Source of the DNA: Victivallales bacterium
GTDB lineage: Bacteria; Verrucomicrobiota; Lentisphaeria; Oligosphaerales; Oligosphaeraceae
Assembly (NCBI GenBank): GCA_017431185.1
Contig: JAFRLP010000368.1
Location: forward strand, 1 to 8,464
Reading direction: 5' to 3'
DNA length: 8,464 bases
Made by a program: the position numbers and the translations under genes. Below are positions 7,842 to 8,464 of this stretch, one piece after another. The notes under the pieces are model-generated. The model did no database searches. It was not told the origin of the DNA and saw only the letters and a program-made list of their open reading frames with translations. The first letter of the stretch is position 1, and each line of letters starts with the position of its first letter.

Positions 7842-7870
7842 AATATAGCACAAATCTAGAGATAAAACAA
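7842..7870 (-). promoter_or_regulatory. Promoter for the ATPase gene
   Basis: Read on the minus strand, TTGTTT (7865-7870) and TATATT (7842-7847) are 17 bp apart in AT-rich DNA. The expected transcript start near 7835 gives a leader of about 38 bases to the ATG at 7797, and supports that start over the GTG at 7851. Confidence 0.55.
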
Positions 7871-7969
7871 CAGGATTCAACACTTTTCCATGCATTTTTC
7901 CTGAAAATTCACGTGCAAATTCCGCGCTTTTCCAAGAACAGGCGAAGGCGATGTGTTTCAAGGGAGTGT

Positions 7970-8093
7970 GATGCAGCGGCGGCGTCTCGCCGCCCGAATG
8001 ACGATGCAGCGGCGGCGTCTCGCCGCCCGAATGACGATGCAGCGGCGGCGTCTCGCCGCCCGAATGACGATGCAGCGGCGGCGTCTCGCCGCC
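7970..8093. repeat. Tandem array of 33-bp units, each with a strong hairpin
   Basis: Three identical 33-bp units (7970-8002, 8003-8035, 8036-8068) are followed by a fourth that matches for 25 bp (8069-8093) and then diverges. Each unit contains GGCGGCG-TCT-CGCCGCC, a perfect 7-bp G/C stem with a 3-base loop, joined by CGAATGACGATGCAGC linkers. The perfect identity suggests recent expansion. There are no unique spacers, so it is not CRISPR. Similar GC-rich palindromes are, to my recollection, dispersed in genomes of this phylum group; that needs a genome search. It lies between divergent promoters, so a regulatory or insulating effect is possible. Confidence 0.9.
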
Positions 8094-8233
8094 AAACAGC
8101 GAGAAGATATAGCGCCGCCGTTCCCGCCATCGTCAACACAATGCAGGAAACACAGGCGCGGGGATGCCATCGGTACACCCTGCGTTTCATAAAAGGCATT
8201 ACCTATTTCAGACAATTCCAGTCGCTGGGGGGG

Positions 8234-8262
8234 TTGACAACGGAGCATTGGAACATTATAGT
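8234..8262 (+). promoter_or_regulatory. Near-consensus sigma70-type promoter
   Basis: TTGACA (8234-8239, full consensus) and TATAGT (8257-8262) are separated by exactly 17 bp. Transcription would begin near 8269, giving a leader of about 64 bases before the ATG at 8333. This is the best promoter in the window. Confidence 0.7.
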
Positions 8263-8282
8263 AACCGCGTCCGATTTGGGAA
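8255..8282 (-). promoter_or_regulatory. Possible opposed promoter overlapping the plus-strand -10
   Basis: Read on the minus strand, TTCCCA (8277-8282) and TATAAT (8255-8260, full consensus) are 16 bp apart. The -35 matches only four of six bases. Its -10 shares bases with the plus-strand -10, so the two could not be used together. It may be a by-product of the plus-strand box. Confidence 0.25.
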
Positions 8283-8332
8283 TCCCGACAGTCCCGCAGC
8301 GCAACGCAGCCCGAATGCCCGAAGAGACCCCG

Positions 8333-8464
8333 ATGCGCCGTCCTTCTCCATCCCGCCTTGCCGCCGTTTCCGTCCTGGCCCTGCTCCTGTGCGCCCTGGC
8401 CTCCCCGGGGGAGCAGAAGGCCGTCATCACCGAGCTGTCCATCTCCGGGCCGACGGAGCACACC
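8333..8464 (+). CDS. Secreted or membrane-exported protein, N-terminal fragment (3' partial)
   Basis: The frame is open for 44 codons to the window end. It starts with a classic Sec signal peptide: basic MRRPSPSR (1-8), hydrophobic core of about residues 9-23 (LAAVSVLALLLCALA), then SPGEQKA, with cleavage likely near A23. The cysteine at residue 20 is inside the core and does not form a clear lipobox. The mature start, VITELSISG, faintly recalls POTRA-type beta strands of outer-membrane assembly proteins, but this is too short to assign. ATG at 8333 is preferred because GAAGAG (8321-8326) precedes it by 6 bases; an in-frame ATG at 8315 adds six residues but has no ribosome site. A strong promoter lies at 8234-8262. 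GC is high, unlike the ATPase. Confidence 0.75.
   Translation, partial: MRRPSPSRLAAVSVLALLLCALASPGEQKAVITELSISGPTEHT

Larger units (their letters stand above)
7871..8332. other. Long intergenic region between divergent genes
   Basis: Between the ATPase promoter and the next plus-strand gene there are about 460 bp with no gene I can support. It is AT-rich to about 7930, then holds the 33-bp hairpin array (7970-8093), an unremarkable stretch (8094-8230), and two overlapping opposed promoter-like elements near 8234-8282. A minus-strand frame of 96 codons (8199-7909) crosses the repeats and is treated under findings as doubtful. Confidence 0.6.

Noticed and set aside
7798..7851. Longer ATPase start at GTG 7851
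   Set aside because: The codon lies within the spacer of a good promoter and lacks a ribosome site; the extra 18 residues are not typical of the family, which begins just before the P-loop helix.
7970..8093. CRISPR array
   Set aside because: The units are directly adjacent with no variable spacers, and no cas genes are present.
8203..8463. Minus-strand frames at the right edge
   Set aside because: They run antisense to a gene with a strong promoter, ribosome site and textbook signal peptide.

Overview
The window reads as about 57-60% GC bacterial DNA from the PVC superphylum, most likely Lentisphaerae/Victivallales or a relative such as Kiritimatiellae. This rests on large, unusual TIM-barrel carbohydrate-active proteins, a divergent LacI-type regulator beside them, and tandem GC-rich hairpin repeats. 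It is an inference: no rRNA or marker gene is present.

Layout. Positions 1-5292 hold two co-directional plus-strand genes that touch each other. The first is a very large protein with a CBM9-like domain, a beta-sandwich, a TIM barrel and a C-terminal beta domain, open at its 5' end. The second is a roughly 728-residue TIM-barrel glycosidase-like protein preceded by two related helical units. After a 123-bp gap with a candidate promoter and a gapped palindrome comes a LacI-family regulator (5416-6393). Together these look like a small carbohydrate-use locus: two enzymes plus a local regulator, with no transporter in view. The second enzyme has no signal peptide and is probably cytoplasmic.

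A minus-strand AAA ATPase with a C-terminal DUF4143 domain (6430-7797) converges on the regulator, with a 36-bp gap. It is visibly more AT-rich than the glycosidase genes and belongs to a widely transferred family, so it is probably an unrelated insertion. A poly-A/hairpin/poly-T element inside its 3' end could terminate transcription from either side.

Positions 7798-8332 are non-coding as far as I can support. They hold the ATPase promoter, nearly four copies of a 33-bp unit that each fold into a strong hairpin, and a near-consensus plus-strand promoter. That promoter leads into a new gene starting at 8333, which encodes a clear signal peptide and runs off the window end.

The points most worth a second look are the duplicated N-terminal module of the second glycosidase-like protein, the tandem hairpin array between divergent promoters, and the gapped palindrome on the regulator's promoter. 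I saw no complete new defence or mobile system.
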